A DNA stretch of 64,000 nucleotides from Candidatus Gastranaerophilales bacterium (GTDB lineage Bacteria; Cyanobacteriota; Vampirovibrionia; Gastranaerophilales; Gastranaerophilaceae). Below are positions 49,784 through 59,725 of this stretch, piece by piece. A program made the position numbers and the translations under genes. Numbering within the stretch: the stretch's first letter is position 1; the number at the start of each line of letters is the position of its first letter. The notes under the pieces were generated by a model. The model was not told the DNA's origin. It did not search any database and saw only the letters and a list, made by a program, of their open reading frames with translations. The stretch covers positions 124,001 to 188,000 of the forward strand of contig CALUTL010000001.1 in the NCBI GenBank assembly GCA_944323655.1, given 5' to 3'.

Positions 49784-52381
49784 ATGATAAAAAGAGCTTT
49801 ATTTATAATTGCATTTCTTGCAGCGGGGAATTTAGTATTTGCTTCCGAAGCTTCGGTTTACAATCTTGATAACGGGCAGACGGTTATCATTAAGGAAGTT
49901 CACACAAATCCGATTGTCACAATTGACACTTGGATTAAAACCGGTTCAATTAATGAAGATGATTCCAACAACGGGGTTTCGCATTTCTTGGAACACTTGT
50001 TCTTTAAAGGCTCCACAAACCATCCGCCGGGAGAATTTGATAAAATTCTGGAATCCAAGGGTGCAATCACAAACGCTGCGACAAGCAAAGATTTTACGCA
50101 TTATTACATAACAATTCCGTCGAATTATTTTGACCTTGCGCTTGAATTGCATGCTGATATGCTTCTTCACCCGCTTATCCCAAGAAAAGAGCTTGAAAAA
50201 GAAAGAAAAGTTGTTATAGAAGAGATTGCAAAAGACGAAACCGAACCGCAAAGCGTTGTTTATGACAATTTGATGGAAATGTTATACACAACCCACCCTT
50301 ACAAGCGTCAGGTTATCGGAACTCGTGATATTATAAGCACAATTCAAAGAGAAGAAATTTTGAATTATTACAACAAATTCTACACTCCCTCTAATATGAT
50401 TACCATAATCTCAGGGGATGTCGATTCCGAAAAAACAATTGCGCTTATAAATAAATATTTTACCTCTGACGACAGAAAAGCCGCAAAATTAACTTTCCCC
50501 TCAGAAAAACCTCTCACAGAGCAAAAAACAAAAACAGAATATCTTCCGGCGCAAGCAGGTTATATGCTTATCGGATTTCGCGGTGTAAAAGCTGACGATA
50601 AGGACGGATATGCTCTTGATGTTTTATCAACAATCCTCGGTGACGGGCGCTCTAGCGTGTTTTATAAAAATATAAAAGATTCAAAACAGCTTGCATACTC
50701 AATTGGAGCTTCCAACGCAGGTTTCAGGGATGACGGGATTTTCTATATTTCGGCAAATTTTGTTCCGCAAAACCTTGAAAAACTTCAAAATGCAATCTTT
50801 GAAGAAATTTCAAACATACAAAAAAACGGTGTAACCGAAAAGCAAGTCGAACTTGCCAAAAACGTAATTGAAAGAGATACATATTATTCAAGAGAATCCG
50901 TTTCAAATATTGCGCAGGAAATCGGATACATATACGTTGTGACAGGCGACATAAAATATTACGAAAACTATCTTGAAAACATAAAAAAAGTTACCCCCTC
51001 AGACGTGAAACGTGTTGCAAACAAATACCTCGGACTTGATAAATCCGCAATTTCAGTAGTTCTGCCGGAAGACACTAAGGAAGTTGGAATTTCCTCTAAA
51101 ACTCCGACAAAAGAAGCAACGCCGGCAACACTTTTGAGCGAAAACAACGAAACAAAAAAACACAAACTTTCAAACGGTGCAGAACTAATCCTTACCCCGA
51201 ATGACGTGAATGAAATAATCGCAATCAGCATTCAGGCAAAAGGCGGAACCTTCCTTGACAAAATTCCCGGAACCTCAACAATGACAGCAGATGTTATGAT
51301 GAGAGGAACCCGCAAATATTCTCCGACAGAATTTGCGCAAATTTTAGAAGACAACGGGATTAAAATATCTCCCTCTGTCAAAGCTGATGCATTTCAGGTG
51401 AATATCTTAACCACAAAACCCGAATACGAAAAAACAATTGAACTTATTAACGAAGTAATTAATAACGCAACTTTTGACGATTACGAAATCGAAAAAACAA
51501 GAACAGAGAAGTTAAATAAAATAAAACAAAATCGTGATATTCCGCTTCAAGTTGCGATTGAAAATTACAAAAATCTTATCTTTGAAGGGACTCCGTATTC
51601 ATACACCAGCAAGATTTTTGAAAAAACATACCCGCAAATAGACCACGAGGAAATCGTGAATTATTACAACAAAATTTTCTATCCCGAAAACGTCGTAATT
51701 TCAATAAACGGTGACGTTGACAGCCAAAAAGCAATAGAAGATTTTACAAAAATTTTCGACAACAGAAAAGAAGGCGAAAAATTTGACTACCAAACATACT
51801 CACAAATAATGGGGCGCCTGACATCACAAAAAGAAGCCGTAAAAATTATGCCTCAAACTAAAACCGATTGGGTATTCATAGCTTGGCAAACCTGCGGAGT
51901 GGACGGTAAGAAAGATTATGCAGCCTTACAGGTTATGGATTCGTTGCTGGGTTCCGGGATGAGTTCAAGATTATTCAAAAACCTGAGAGATCAAGAAGGG
52001 CTTGCTTATCAACTGGGTTCCGGATATATTCCGAATGTTCTGAAAGGTTCTTTTATTGTCTACATAGGCACAAATCCACAAAACCTAGATAAAGCTAAAG
52101 ACCTTTTATTAAAAGAAGTTTTCAGGCTTAAAAAAGAGTTTGTCGGCACAAAAGAACTTAAAGAAGCGAAAGACAAACTTATCGGAAATTACATAATAGC
52201 AAGAGAAACCAATCTTGAAAAAGCGTCAAGTCTTGGCTGGTACGAAATTTCAGGCAGAGGATACGAGTTTGACGATGAATACATAAAACTCATAAATTCC
52301 GTAACCGAATCGGACATAATCGAAGCCGCCAATAAATATTTCAATAACAATTACGTAATATCAATAGTAAAGCCTCAATAA
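49784..52381 (+). CDS. M16-family zinc metalloprotease, fused double unit, exported
   Basis: 865 residues. Signal peptide (about 1-20, ending VFA), then two M16 halves. The first is catalytic: the inverted zinc motif HFLEH (H67, E70, H71) and the distal glutamate region KERKVVIEEIAKDE. The second half (about 460-865) lacks HxxEH (ADVMMRGTRKYS) and is the usual inactive partner, with the substrate-binding motif region near GMSSRLFKNLRDQEGLAYQ. Bacterial enzymes of this kind degrade peptides in the periplasm. The terminator stem begins inside the last codons, with the stop codon in its loop. Confidence 0.93.
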   Translation: MIKRALFIIAFLAAGNLVFASEASVYNLDNGQTVIIKEVHTNPIVTIDTWIKTGSINEDDSNNGVSHFLEHLFFKGSTNHPPGEFDKILESKGAITNAATSKDFTHYYITIPSNYFDLALELHADMLLHPLIPRKELEKERKVVIEEIAKDETEPQSVVYDNLMEMLYTTHPYKRQVIGTRDIISTIQREEILNYYNKFYTPSNMITIISGDVDSEKTIALINKYFTSDDRKAAKLTFPSEKPLTEQKTKTEYLPAQAGYMLIGFRGVKADDKDGYALDVLSTILGDGRSSVFYKNIKDSKQLAYSIGASNAGFRDDGIFYISANFVPQNLEKLQNAIFEEISNIQKNGVTEKQVELAKNVIERDTYYSRESVSNIAQEIGYIYVVTGDIKYYENYLENIKKVTPSDVKRVANKYLGLDKSAISVVLPEDTKEVGISSKTPTKEATPATLLSENNETKKHKLSNGAELILTPNDVNEIIAISIQAKGGTFLDKIPGTSTMTADVMMRGTRKYSPTEFAQILEDNGIKISPSVKADAFQVNILTTKPEYEKTIELINEVINNATFDDYEIEKTRTEKLNKIKQNRDIPLQVAIENYKNLIFEGTPYSYTSKIFEKTYPQIDHEEIVNYYNKIFYPENVVISINGDVDSQKAIEDFTKIFDNRKEGEKFDYQTYSQIMGRLTSQKEAVKIMPQTKTDWVFIAWQTCGVDGKKDYAALQVMDSLLGSGMSSRLFKNLRDQEGLAYQLGSGYIPNVLKGSFIVYIGTNPQNLDKAKDLLLKEVFRLKKEFVGTKELKEAKDKLIGNYIIARETNLEKASSLGWYEISGRGYEFDDEYIKLINSVTESDIIEAANKYFNNNYVISIVKPQ

Positions 52382-52400
52382 TCTGAGGCTTTTTATTTTA
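52370..52400 (+). terminator. Terminator overlapping the M16 stop codon
   Basis: AAGCCTCA (52370-52377), 6-nt loop containing the TAA stop, TGAGGCTT (52384-52391), then TTTATTTTATT. Confidence 0.85.
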
Positions 52401-52622
52401 TTACTCATCAAACATAAATAATTTCGCACTGCTTATATCAAGAGCATTTGCAATCTTATTAACCGTTTTTAGCGTCAAATTACATTTACCGTTTTCAATC
52501 TGACTTATTCTATGCTCAGATATATCAACCATTTCCCCTAATTGAGCCTGTGTATAATTTCTTTTTAATCTGTAAAGTTTCAACTTGAAACCAAACTCTT
52601 TTAAAAATTCATCTTCTAACAT
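52401..52622 (-). CDS. XRE-family helix-turn-helix regulator (73 aa)
   Basis: 73 residues that are nearly all HTH: FGFKLKLYRLKRNYTQAQLG, the recognition helix region SEHRISQIENGKCN, and LKTVNKIANALDISSAKLF. No sensor domain. There is no toxin or phage gene nearby. It is divergent from the prepilin at 52714, and two back-to-back TATTATAATA palindromes lie between them, so it probably regulates itself and perhaps the prepilin. No Shine-Dalgarno; an extended -10 lies six bases before the ATG. Confidence 0.88.
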   Translation of the reverse strand: MLEDEFLKEFGFKLKLYRLKRNYTQAQLGEMVDISEHRISQIENGKCNLTLKTVNKIANALDISSAKLFMFDE

Positions 52623-52628
52623 AATGAA

Positions 52629-52637
52629 ATATTAACA
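52629..52637 (-). promoter_or_regulatory. Extended -10 abutting the XRE start codon (leaderless candidate)
   Basis: Minus strand TGTTAATAT (52637-52629), six bases TTCATT, ATG at 52622. The -35 is weak (TTTAAT). Confidence 0.45.
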
Positions 52638-52665
52638 ATCATATATTGCTAATTAAATTACACTA

Positions 52666-52697
52666 TGTTATAATAAATATTATAATATATTATAATA
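52666..52697. repeat. Tandem 10-bp AT repeat with back-to-back palindromes and three -10 boxes
   Basis: ATATTATAAT occurs twice in exact tandem (52677-52686, 52687-52696). In another frame this gives two adjacent perfect palindromes TATTATAATA (52678-52687, 52688-52697). Together with TGTTATAAT at 52666-52674 there are three TATAAT boxes (52669, 52681, 52691). Likely promoter and operator of the prepilin gene; AAGAGGAAG precedes ATG 52714. Confidence 0.6.
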
Positions 52698-52713
52698 TTT
52701 AAAAGAGGAAGAT

Positions 52714-53421
52714 ATGAACAGAAATAGCACCTTCGGATTTACTATGGCAGAAGTTCTCATAACTATAGGGATTATAGGTCTTGTGGCTTCCATGACCTTG
52801 CCAACCTTAGTTCAGAAATATCAAACACACGTTGTAGAAACCAGATTAAAAAAATTCTACTCAATAATAAATCAAGCAGTATTACTATCAAAAAATGTAA
52901 ACGGAGATTTTGAAGGCTGGACATACTGGATAAAAGAAGAAAAAGATGAGGATGGAAACTATATAAACAAAGCTGATTCTACAGACCAAGCTTTCCAATT
53001 ATATTTAGCACCGTATTTAAATATTCTGTATAAAAAAGAATTTACAGACGGAAATGGACAAAAACGTTATTTATACGAATTAACAGACGGGAGTGCGTTT
53101 GCTTTTCAGGCTCATGAAAATCGCGAGATAATATTTTTTCCAAGCAATGCGGAAAAATGCCTAAAATTACCCAAAAAAGAAAGTTTTGGCTTATGCGCAT
53201 TTGCATTTCAATTTTACCCGATAGAAAATACTGACCTTTGGAAATATTTGTACAATAAAGGAGTAGAACCATATATGCACGCTTGGGACGGTAAAGATGA
53301 ATCATTATATACAGGAAGCACCTATTCTTGTGATGGAAACAACCCTAACTACTGCACAGCAATAATTGCACGCAACGGTTGGAAAGTTCCCAAAAATTAT
53401 CCGCGTAAAATCCGATGGTAA
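52714..53421 (+). CDS. Type IV prepilin-like protein
   Basis: 235 residues with a canonical class-III leader: NRNSTFG cut before F9, glutamate E13 at +5 (GFTMAEVLITIGIIGLVASM), then a long N-terminal helix (about 10-60). The globular part is aromatic and acidic, with cysteines at about 147, 157, 210 and 218, and ends ARNGWKVPKNYPRKIRW, a C-terminal pattern I associate with many prepilin-type proteins of this lineage. It differs from the glycine-rich prepilins at 7.5-12.5 kb, lacking the HGxxxCYxN module. Likely a minor pilin or pseudopilin. No assembly gene nearby. Confidence 0.88.
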   Translation: MNRNSTFGFTMAEVLITIGIIGLVASMTLPTLVQKYQTHVVETRLKKFYSIINQAVLLSKNVNGDFEGWTYWIKEEKDEDGNYINKADSTDQAFQLYLAPYLNILYKKEFTDGNGQKRYLYELTDGSAFAFQAHENREIIFFPSNAEKCLKLPKKESFGLCAFAFQFYPIENTDLWKYLYNKGVEPYMHAWDGKDESLYTGSTYSCDGNNPNYCTAIIARNGWKVPKNYPRKIRW

Positions 53422-53441
53422 ATATTTAATAAAAAATTTGT

Positions 53442-54032
53442 TTAGTTTTCATCTTCTACATCTTCAAAATTTGGTCGACTTCCGCTTCTGTTATAGAGAT
53501 TCCCTTCCGTATCCACAACCCCCTGGAATGCGCCTTTGCCGCTAAATGCACAAGAAAAATTTTTATCTATCGGAATAATTATCTGTGCCAATCTCCCCGT
53601 ATTTGAATAAATTGCCTTATATTTTTCATAAATATAGGCTATTTGATATAAACTTCCTGAAACGTTATAAATATATTCTCTATTAGGTTTTGTATCATAA
53701 ATTACGGAATAATTTAAAAGAATTTTTATCTCATTTTTGCGCCCGCAATTTGCCCTAACTTTATAACCTTTTTCCGACTCTGTTTTTTCTTTCAAAGCCC
53801 TTTGAACATTTTCCTCATAATTAATATCTTTTTGATGAGCAGCAATTTCTGATTTTAAGTCAGGAATTTCCTTTTCCTTAATTTCAAATTCCGATATAAA
53901 ATCTTTATACTCTCTAAGTTTTTCATTCGTAATAACTGGAGGCTGAACTTTGCTTTCTTCGGCGATTGCAGCAGAATTTCCGCCCGCAAAAATAAAAGAT
54001 AAAAATACTAAAAGATTTAAAAATTTTTTCAC
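53442..54032 (-). CDS. Exported tandem-family protein, copy 1 (most distal)
   Basis: 196 residues. Signal peptide (about 1-24), an acidic helical region (30-90), then the family's C-terminal beta-rich part: SVIYDTKPNREYIYNVSGSL, AIYSNTGRLAQII, FSGKGAFQGVV, GNLYNRSG. This shares the order of motifs YDxxPxxEYxYNxxGxLY ... YxxxGxL ... GxxQGVV ... LYNxxG with the copy at 54077. GTG start with AAGGGA upstream. Transcribed last, 44 nt after copy 2. The short Tyr/Gly units resemble MORN/YwqK-like beta-hairpin repeats, which is a weak structural guess. Function unknown. Confidence 0.78.
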   Translation of the reverse strand: MKKFLNLLVFLSFIFAGGNSAAIAEESKVQPPVITNEKLREYKDFISEFEIKEKEIPDLKSEIAAHQKDINYEENVQRALKEKTESEKGYKVRANCGRKNEIKILLNYSVIYDTKPNREYIYNVSGSLYQIAYIYEKYKAIYSNTGRLAQIIIPIDKNFSCAFSGKGAFQGVVDTEGNLYNRSGSRPNFEDVEDEN

Positions 54033-54076
54033 TGAAATTCCCTTATATTAATTTAAAAATTTCCTAAGCCTCAGAA

Positions 54077-54691
54077 CTATAAAAGCCAAACTTTAACAGG
54101 CCGTCCGACTTTATTGTACAATTTGCCGTCCACAACAACCCCTTGTAATTTTCCTGTCGGCAGAAAAATATAATCGTACCCGTCAATAGCTGTAAAAATA
54201 ACCCTTTGAAGATACCCGTTAAAAGCGTAAACTATTTTGTAATGAGGCAGAATATGTTCTTCTCCCTTCAAAACAATCACCTCATACAAATCTCCCAAAG
54301 TATTATAAACGTATTCAACATAAGGATTATCGTCATAAATTATTGAATATCCTGAAAGAATTTTATCAGCCATCTTATAGTAGTTGCCCTTAACTGTGTA
54401 ACCTTTCTTGGGCAAGGGTTTGCCGTGTTTTATATGATTAAGATTTGCTCTGGAATCTTCATCTTTACGGTACTTTTTATAAGCTTCTTTTCTTGCGTAA
54501 TGATCTTCGTCAAAAATCCCTTCATTTTCAAGATATTCCTGATAAGCTTTTATTCTTTTGTTTCTGTCCTGCTGAGTCGTAAACCTGTAATCCTTCTGAA
54601 CTCTCACACCATAAGCATAAGAAATTTCACAATTAAAAACTTGAGAAATTACGGCAAATAAAACAGCAAAAATTATCAAAAACTTTCTCAT
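54077..54691 (-). CDS. Exported tandem-family protein, copy 2
   Basis: 204 residues. Signal peptide (about 1-26), a charged helix with TTQQDRNKRIKAYQEYL (about 38-54) and Lys/Arg-rich spacer, then SIIYDDNPYVEYVYNTLGDL, KIVYAFNGYLQRVIF, FLPTGKLQGVVVDGKLYNKVG. Closest to copy 1 in the C-terminal half and to copies 3 and 4 in the TQxxRxxxIxxY helix. Six nt separate it from copy 3, and no Shine-Dalgarno is evident, so coupling is likely. Function unknown. Confidence 0.78.
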   Translation of the reverse strand: MRKFLIIFAVLFAVISQVFNCEISYAYGVRVQKDYRFTTQQDRNKRIKAYQEYLENEGIFDEDHYARKEAYKKYRKDEDSRANLNHIKHGKPLPKKGYTVKGNYYKMADKILSGYSIIYDDNPYVEYVYNTLGDLYEVIVLKGEEHILPHYKIVYAFNGYLQRVIFTAIDGYDYIFLPTGKLQGVVVDGKLYNKVGRPVKVWLL

Positions 54692-54697
54692 AAAATT

Positions 54698-55318
54698 TTA
54701 CCAGTTAGACCTTGTAAGAGTTTGTTTAGCGTTTCTGTCATACATTTTATCCATAAACCAAACGCCCTGAAATTCGCCATCGGGTTCGTACATATACTGC
54801 ATATCGTGCGACACAAAATAAATAGCGCTGACCATTTTGCCGTTTACCCGATACTGCTTTGACCAGTATGGGAAATTCGGGTAATTTTCAGATATCATAT
54901 CAACATACTGTAAATGCCCGATTGCATCATAATAATAAACAGTTCTTGGATTATTTTTGTATTGAATTGCGTAACTAATTAAAATTTTGCCTTTAAAAAA
55001 TGCGCTTAATCTATACAAAGGAGTTTCCGTAATTCCGTTTTTCGCTTCTATATAATGGTATTTAACATCTTCATCTTTGACAAACCCATCGTGCATTTTT
55101 TTAAATTCTTTACGTTTATATTTGTAGACGGTATCATCGTCAAAAATTATATTTTTATAATTCTGGATAATCGTATCCCGCTCAATCTGCGACATATCAA
55201 GCCAATTAAAAACAGCCTCCCCTTTTAAAACAATATTATCCTCAGAGGTTTTCTCTGCGAAAACCTGACCTGTACAAAAACCCAAAATTATAAAAAACAA
55301 AATCAAAAATCTTTTCAT
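54698..55318 (-). CDS. Exported tandem-family protein, copy 3
   Basis: 206 residues. Signal peptide (about 1-21), helix MSQIERDTIIQNYKNI (about 43-58), then AIQYKNNPRTVYYYDAIGHL, KQYRVNGKMVSAIYF, YEPDGEFQGVWFMDKMYDRN. ATG 55318 has AAAGGG upstream; a TTG two codons earlier is less well placed. It begins two bases after the stop of copy 4. The same motif order as copies 1 and 2 with weaker identity points to old duplications. Confidence 0.78.
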   Translation of the reverse strand: MKRFLILFFIILGFCTGQVFAEKTSEDNIVLKGEAVFNWLDMSQIERDTIIQNYKNIIFDDDTVYKYKRKEFKKMHDGFVKDEDVKYHYIEAKNGITETPLYRLSAFFKGKILISYAIQYKNNPRTVYYYDAIGHLQYVDMISENYPNFPYWSKQYRVNGKMVSAIYFVSHDMQYMYEPDGEFQGVWFMDKMYDRNAKQTLTRSNW

Positions 55319-55320
55319 AT

Positions 55321-55935
55321 TCAACCCTTTAACTTAATTTTCTTTCCTCTAATATTGTAAGCCTGACCGTATTCAAATATTTTTTCTACCTCGTTATTGC
55401 TATCAAAAATAACCCGATAGGGATAATCATAATATATAGTAGATTTAAGATTCAAATTTTTACTGTATATTTTCTCAAAATAAATCCCCTCAGAAGTTTT
55501 ATCTGATCTTACGGTTACAAACTGAAAACTACCGTTTTTATTAAATTCAAGCATATAATTATCTTTATTAATAACATAGCCGACCTGAACATCAGCAACA
55601 GGACTTTTTGTACCCATTAGATAAAGACCCTGAGGCTGATAACGGGTAAAAGTTCTGGTAGAATTTGCGCCATTAATATGAGTTATCCCCTGACTATGAA
55701 GTTTAAAATTCGGATCTCTGTTTGTCGAAAGCCCGAATTCATCTTCCAATATTTTTTCTGAAATTTCGGGAACTTGGATAGAGCCGATATTTTTTAGGCA
55801 ATTATCAACATATTCCTGACGTTCTTTTTGCGTAAGCTCACTCCACAATTCAGAACAAAAAACAGGTAAAATTCCTGTCGCAAAAACACCCAAAAATACA
55901 AAAAATAAAAGTAAAAATTTTAAAACCTTTTTCAT
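55321..55935 (-). CDS. Exported tandem-family protein, copy 4 (first in operon, most divergent)
   Basis: 204 residues. Signal peptide (about 1-28), then LTQKERQEYVDNCLKNI, matching the helix of copies 2 and 3, and a beta-rich region with GYVINKDNYMLEFNKNGSFQ, YYDYPYRVIFDSNNEVEKIF and AYNIRGKKIKL. Start chosen at ATG 55935: a good promoter sits immediately before it and the signal peptide begins there. The reading frame stays open to 56157 but that extension has no start signal or protein-like composition. Function unknown. Confidence 0.75.
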   Translation of the reverse strand: MKKVLKFLLLFFVFLGVFATGILPVFCSELWSELTQKERQEYVDNCLKNIGSIQVPEISEKILEDEFGLSTNRDPNFKLHSQGITHINGANSTRTFTRYQPQGLYLMGTKSPVADVQVGYVINKDNYMLEFNKNGSFQFVTVRSDKTSEGIYFEKIYSKNLNLKSTIYYDYPYRVIFDSNNEVEKIFEYGQAYNIRGKKIKLKG

Positions 55936-55941
55936 TCCAAC

Positions 55942-55970
55942 AATATAGCAGAAAGTTTTGCAATGCGCAA
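55942..55970 (-). promoter_or_regulatory. Promoter abutting the first gene of the exported tandem family (leaderless candidate)
   Basis: Minus strand TTGCGC (55970-55965), 17-nt spacer ending TGC, TATATT (55947-55942), six bases GTTGGA, ATG at 55935. The TTGGA stretch is at best a very weak ribosome site. Confidence 0.55.
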
Positions 55971-56119
55971 GTTTTGGGGATTTAGCAAAACTTATAAAAC
56001 CGACAGGATTAAGCAAGCCCAAACGCAGTAACAAAGAAAGTTTTATGCCCAAATAGCAAAAATTTATAACGCAATGTAAAGAAAATTTAAGATGAATTTT
56101 AAAAACGATTGGAAATTTC

Positions 56120-56147
56120 TTGACTAAAAAAATTGATGTATTACGAT
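56120..56147 (+). promoter_or_regulatory. Candidate rpoB operon promoter
   Basis: TTGACT (56120-56125), 16 nt, TACGAT (56142-56147). Other AT-rich boxes nearer the gene are possible. Confidence 0.4.
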
Positions 56148-56321
56148 GAAGTAACATGAAAAATTAAAGTCGGGAGAGTTGTGCCCAAATTAAAATTCCC
56201 CCGAATGACATATAAAAGTTTATCAGTCTAAAAAGCAGACAGATAAAAGGTTTACAGCCTTAAGTTAGATAGTTAAAATATTTTTTTGTAGTACGTACAC
56301 CATTATTAATGAGGTGAATTG

Positions 56322-59300
56322 ATGTCTAAGACAAAATATGCAGAAAGAGTAACGCCGATGGGTATTCCTCATACCCGTTTGGACGATTTACCGGATCTTA
56401 TTGAAGTGCAAAAAAAATCATTTGAGTGGTTTTTAAAAGAAGGATTGAAAGAAGAATTACTTTCATTTTCTCCGATTAAAGACTACACAGGCAGATTAGA
56501 GCTGCACTTTTTACCGAACTATACGTTCGACAATGCGAAATACACAGTTGAAGAAGCAAGAATTCATGACGCAACTTATGCAAAACAATTACGCGTGATG
56601 ATAAGACTTGTAAACCGTGACAGCGGTGAAATTAAAGAGCAGGAAGTATATATCGGCGACATTCCGACAATGACCGACAAGGGTACATTCATTGTAAACG
56701 GTGCGGAACGTGTAATCGTATCACAGATTGTACGTTCACCCGGCGTATACTTCAAACGTGAAATATCACCTGCCGGAAAACGTTTATACAACGCAACCAT
56801 GATACCAAACCGCGGCGCTTGGTTGAAAATAGAAACAGATTCCAACGATTTAATCTACGTAAAAATCGACAAGAACAGAAAAATCTTAGCTACAACATTG
56901 TTGAAAGCTATGGGTATCACAGTTTCAGAAATGGAATCATTGTTCACTCACTTTGAATTTTTAAAGAAAACATTAGATAAAGACACAGCAGAAACAACAG
57001 ACGATGCATTAATCGAAGTTTATAAAAAGCTAAGACCGGGAGATCCTGCATCTCCGCAGGGCGGCCGCCAAATTTTGGAAGCTCGTTTCTTTGATGAAAA
57101 GAAATACGATATCGGTCGTGTAGGTCGTTATAAATTAAACAAAAAATTAAACTTGAACATACCGAAAAACCAGAGAACATTAACAGTTCAAGATATCGTA
57201 GCATCAATCGAATACTTGATTAACTTAACCTACGATGAAGGAACGGTTGATGATATCGACCACTTGGGCAACAGAAGAATCCGTTCAGTCGGCGAACTTC
57301 TTCAAAACCAGTTCAGAGTAGGTCTTTCAAGAATTGAAAGAATCGTTAAAGAAAGAATGACACTTCAGGATTCAGAAACTTTAACACCTTTGAACTTGTT
57401 AAACACAAAACCTTTGGTCGCATCATTAAAAGAATTCTTCGGAAGTTCACAGTTATCACAGTTTATGGATCAGACAAACCCGTTAGCTGAATTAACACAC
57501 AAAAGACGTATATCAGCATTAGGACCCGGCGGTTTGATGAGAGAACGTGCAGGATTTGCAGTTCGTGACATTCACCCGTCACACTATGGACGTATATGTC
57601 CGATAGAAACACCTGAAGGTCCGAACGCAGGTTTGATCGGTTCATTAGCAACGCACGCAAAAGTAAATGACTACGGATTTGTAGAAACTCCGTTCTTTGT
57701 AGTTAAAGACGGCGTTGTAACCGATGAAGTTCACTACTTGACAGCAGATGAAGACGAAAACTTCCGTGTAGCGCCTGCTGACATTCAGTTGAACCCTGAC
57801 AGAAGCATCAAAGCTGAATACGTACCTGTACGTTACAGATCAGAATTCACAATGGGCGAATCGAAGAAAGTCGACTATGTCGGTGTATCTCCGATTCAGG
57901 TAATCTCAGTTGCGACATCATTAATTCCGTTTATCGAACACGATGACGCTAACCGAGCATTGATGGGATCAAACATGCAACGTCAGGCAGTACCGCTTTT
58001 GATTACTCAAAGACCGGTAGTCGGAACAGGCTTAGAAGCAAGAGCCGCAAAAGATTCAGGTATGGTTGTAGTATCAGAAGTTGACGGAACGGTTGAGCGT
58101 GTAGTTGGTGAAGAAATTATCATCAGAGATAAGAATAACAAACCTCACGTTTACCAGTTAATGAAATATTTAAGAAGCAACCAGGATACCTGCATTAACC
58201 AAAAACCAATCGTTCACGAAGGCGACAAGGTTAAAGCGGGTGACGTAATAGCAGACGGTGCGTCAACAAACTTCGGAGAACTTTCTTTAGGTAAAAACGT
58301 AATAGTAGCGTATATGCCTTGGGAAGGTTATAACTATGAAGACGCGATTTTGCTTTCAGAAAGATGCGTACACGATGATATCTTTACATCAGTACACATT
58401 GAAAAGTTAGAAATAGACGCACGTCAGACAAAACTCGGACCGGAAGAAATCACAAGAGAAATTCCGAACGTATCAGAAGAAGCATTAAGACACCTTGATG
58501 AACGCGGAATTGTACGTATCGGTGCAAGAGTATATGCAGATGACATCTTGGTAGGTAAAGTAACCCCGAAAGGTGAATCAGAACATCCGCCTGAAGAAAA
58601 ACTTTTACGAGCAATATTTGCGGAAAAAGCAAGAGATGTAAAAGATAACTCATTAAGAGTACCTCACGGCGAAGGCGGAAGAGTTCTTGACGTTAAGGTA
58701 TTTGACAGAGAAAAAGGGGACGAATTACCGCCCGGCGCAAATACTGTAATTAGAGTTTATATAGCTCAAAAACGTAAAGTATCGGTCGGTGACAAACTTT
58801 CAGGCCGTCACGGAAACAAAGGTATCGTATCAAGAATATTACCGAAAGAAGATATGCCGTTTATGCCTGACGGAACACCGGTAGATATCGTATTGAACCC
58901 GCTTGGTGTACCTTCTCGTATGAACGTAGGTCAGACTTATGAATTGTTGTTAGGTTTGGCAGCATATTTGACAGGTAACTATTATGAAGCACCTTCGTTT
59001 GATGAAATGTACGGCGATAACAAGTCAGAAATCACAACAAAACAAGAACTTTTAAAAGGTATAAAAGAATCAGGTTGTGATTGGGTAACAGAAGACGGAA
59101 AAGTAAGATTGATAGACGGACGTACAGGTGAACCGTTTGATGAACCTGTAGCAGTCGGACTTTCATACATCCTGAAACTTGTACACCTTGTAGACGATAA
59201 AATTCACGCACGTTCAACAGGTCCATACTCACTCGTAACCCAACAGCCGTTAGGCGGTAAAGCTCAGTTTGGCGGCCAGAGGTTCGGAGAAATGGAAGTT

Positions 59301-59639
59301 TGGGCACTGGAAGCTTACGGTGCAGCTTACACACTTCAGGAAATGTTAACAATCAAATCCGATGATGTAAACGGCAGAAACAGAGCATACGAAGCAATCG
59401 TTAAGGGTGACAATATACCAAGACCGGGAATTCCGGAATCATTCAAGGTATTGGTTCGTGAATTGCAGTCAATCGGCCTTGATATAACGGTAGCCAAAAA
59501 GGATGGCGCAGAAGTTGACTTGATGACAGATATGGATGATTTGAGAAAATCAGCTCCGAAAAGAACTCTGTCAGATATAGATTCAGAGTTACTGAACATC
59601 AACTTTTTTGAAACACCGACAACATTCGGAGATTTATAA
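56322..59639 (+). CDS. rpoB: RNA polymerase beta subunit
   Basis: 1105 residues, the cyanobacterial length, well short of the 1342 in E. coli because lineage-specific insertions are absent. Seen: [19 protein letters not shown], the rifampicin region [30 protein letters not shown] with sensitive-type residues at the usual resistance positions, [12 protein letters not shown], and the C-terminal [23 protein letters not shown] 56322 has GAGGTG upstream; TTG one codon earlier is a less likely start. Ribosomal-protein genes do not precede it, unlike in proteobacteria and as in cyanobacteria. Confidence 0.97.
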   Translation: MSKTKYAERVTPMGIPHTRLDDLPDLIEVQKKSFEWFLKEGLKEELLSFSPIKDYTGRLELHFLPNYTFDNAKYTVEEARIHDATYAKQLRVMIRLVNRDSGEIKEQEVYIGDIPTMTDKGTFIVNGAERVIVSQIVRSPGVYFKREISPAGKRLYNATMIPNRGAWLKIETDSNDLIYVKIDKNRKILATTLLKAMGITVSEMESLFTHFEFLKKTLDKDTAETTDDALIEVYKKLRPGDPASPQGGRQILEARFFDEKKYDIGRVGRYKLNKKLNLNIPKNQRTLTVQDIVASIEYLINLTYDEGTVDDIDHLGNRRIRSVGELLQNQFRVGLSRIERIVKERMTLQDSETLTPLNLLNTKPLVASLKEFFGSSQLSQFMDQTNPLAELTHKRRISALGPGGLMRERAGFAVRDIHPSHYGRICPIETPEGPNAGLIGSLATHAKVNDYGFVETPFFVVKDGVVTDEVHYLTADEDENFRVAPADIQLNPDRSIKAEYVPVRYRSEFTMGESKKVDYVGVSPIQVISVATSLIPFIEHDDANRALMGSNMQRQAVPLLITQRPVVGTGLEARAAKDSGMVVVSEVDGTVERVVGEEIIIRDKNNKPHVYQLMKYLRSNQDTCINQKPIVHEGDKVKAGDVIADGASTNFGELSLGKNVIVAYMPWEGYNYEDAILLSERCVHDDIFTSVHIEKLEIDARQTKLGPEEITREIPNVSEEALRHLDERGIVRIGARVYADDILVGKVTPKGESEHPPEEKLLRAIFAEKARDVKDNSLRVPHGEGGRVLDVKVFDREKGDELPPGANTVIRVYIAQKRKVSVGDKLSGRHGNKGIVSRILPKEDMPFMPDGTPVDIVLNPLGVPSRMNVGQTYELLLGLAAYLTGNYYEAPSFDEMYGDNKSEITTKQELLKGIKESGCDWVTEDGKVRLIDGRTGEPFDEPVAVGLSYILKLVHLVDDKIHARSTGPYSLVTQQPLGGKAQFGGQRFGEMEVWALEAYGAAYTLQEMLTIKSDDVNGRNRAYEAIVKGDNIPRPGIPESFKVLVRELQSIGLDITVAKKDGAEVDLMTDMDDLRKSAPKRTLSDIDSELLNINFFETPTTFGDL

Positions 59640-59725
59640 TTAAGTGGAAAAGATGAGTGAAGGGAATTAACCCCCTTCACCCGTCAAAACGCTTTTTACT
59701 CAATAACAAAGGAGAAAAATATAAA

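Larger units (their letters stand above)
55936..56321. other. 386-base gene-free spacer before rpoB
   Basis: Holds the leftward promoter at 55942-55970, the candidate rpoB promoter at 56120-56147 and an rpoB leader of about 165 nt. The leader contains TCGGG...CCCGA (around 56171 and 56202) and a small GTCT/AGAC hairpin near 56226. I see no convincing gene, tRNA or known leader element. Confidence 0.6.

Noticed and set aside
52401-52622. XRE protein as antitoxin of a toxin-antitoxin pair
   Set aside because: No toxin-sized gene adjoins it; the neighbours are a protease and a prepilin.
55936-56157. Longer version of the first exported tandem-family gene (74 more residues)
   Set aside because: The extension has no ribosome site and atypical composition. 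A signal peptide and a promoter sit at ATG 55935.
59657-59725. Upstream start of rpoC1
   Set aside because: The 23 extra residues are not rpoC1-like, and AAAGGAG points to ATG 59726.
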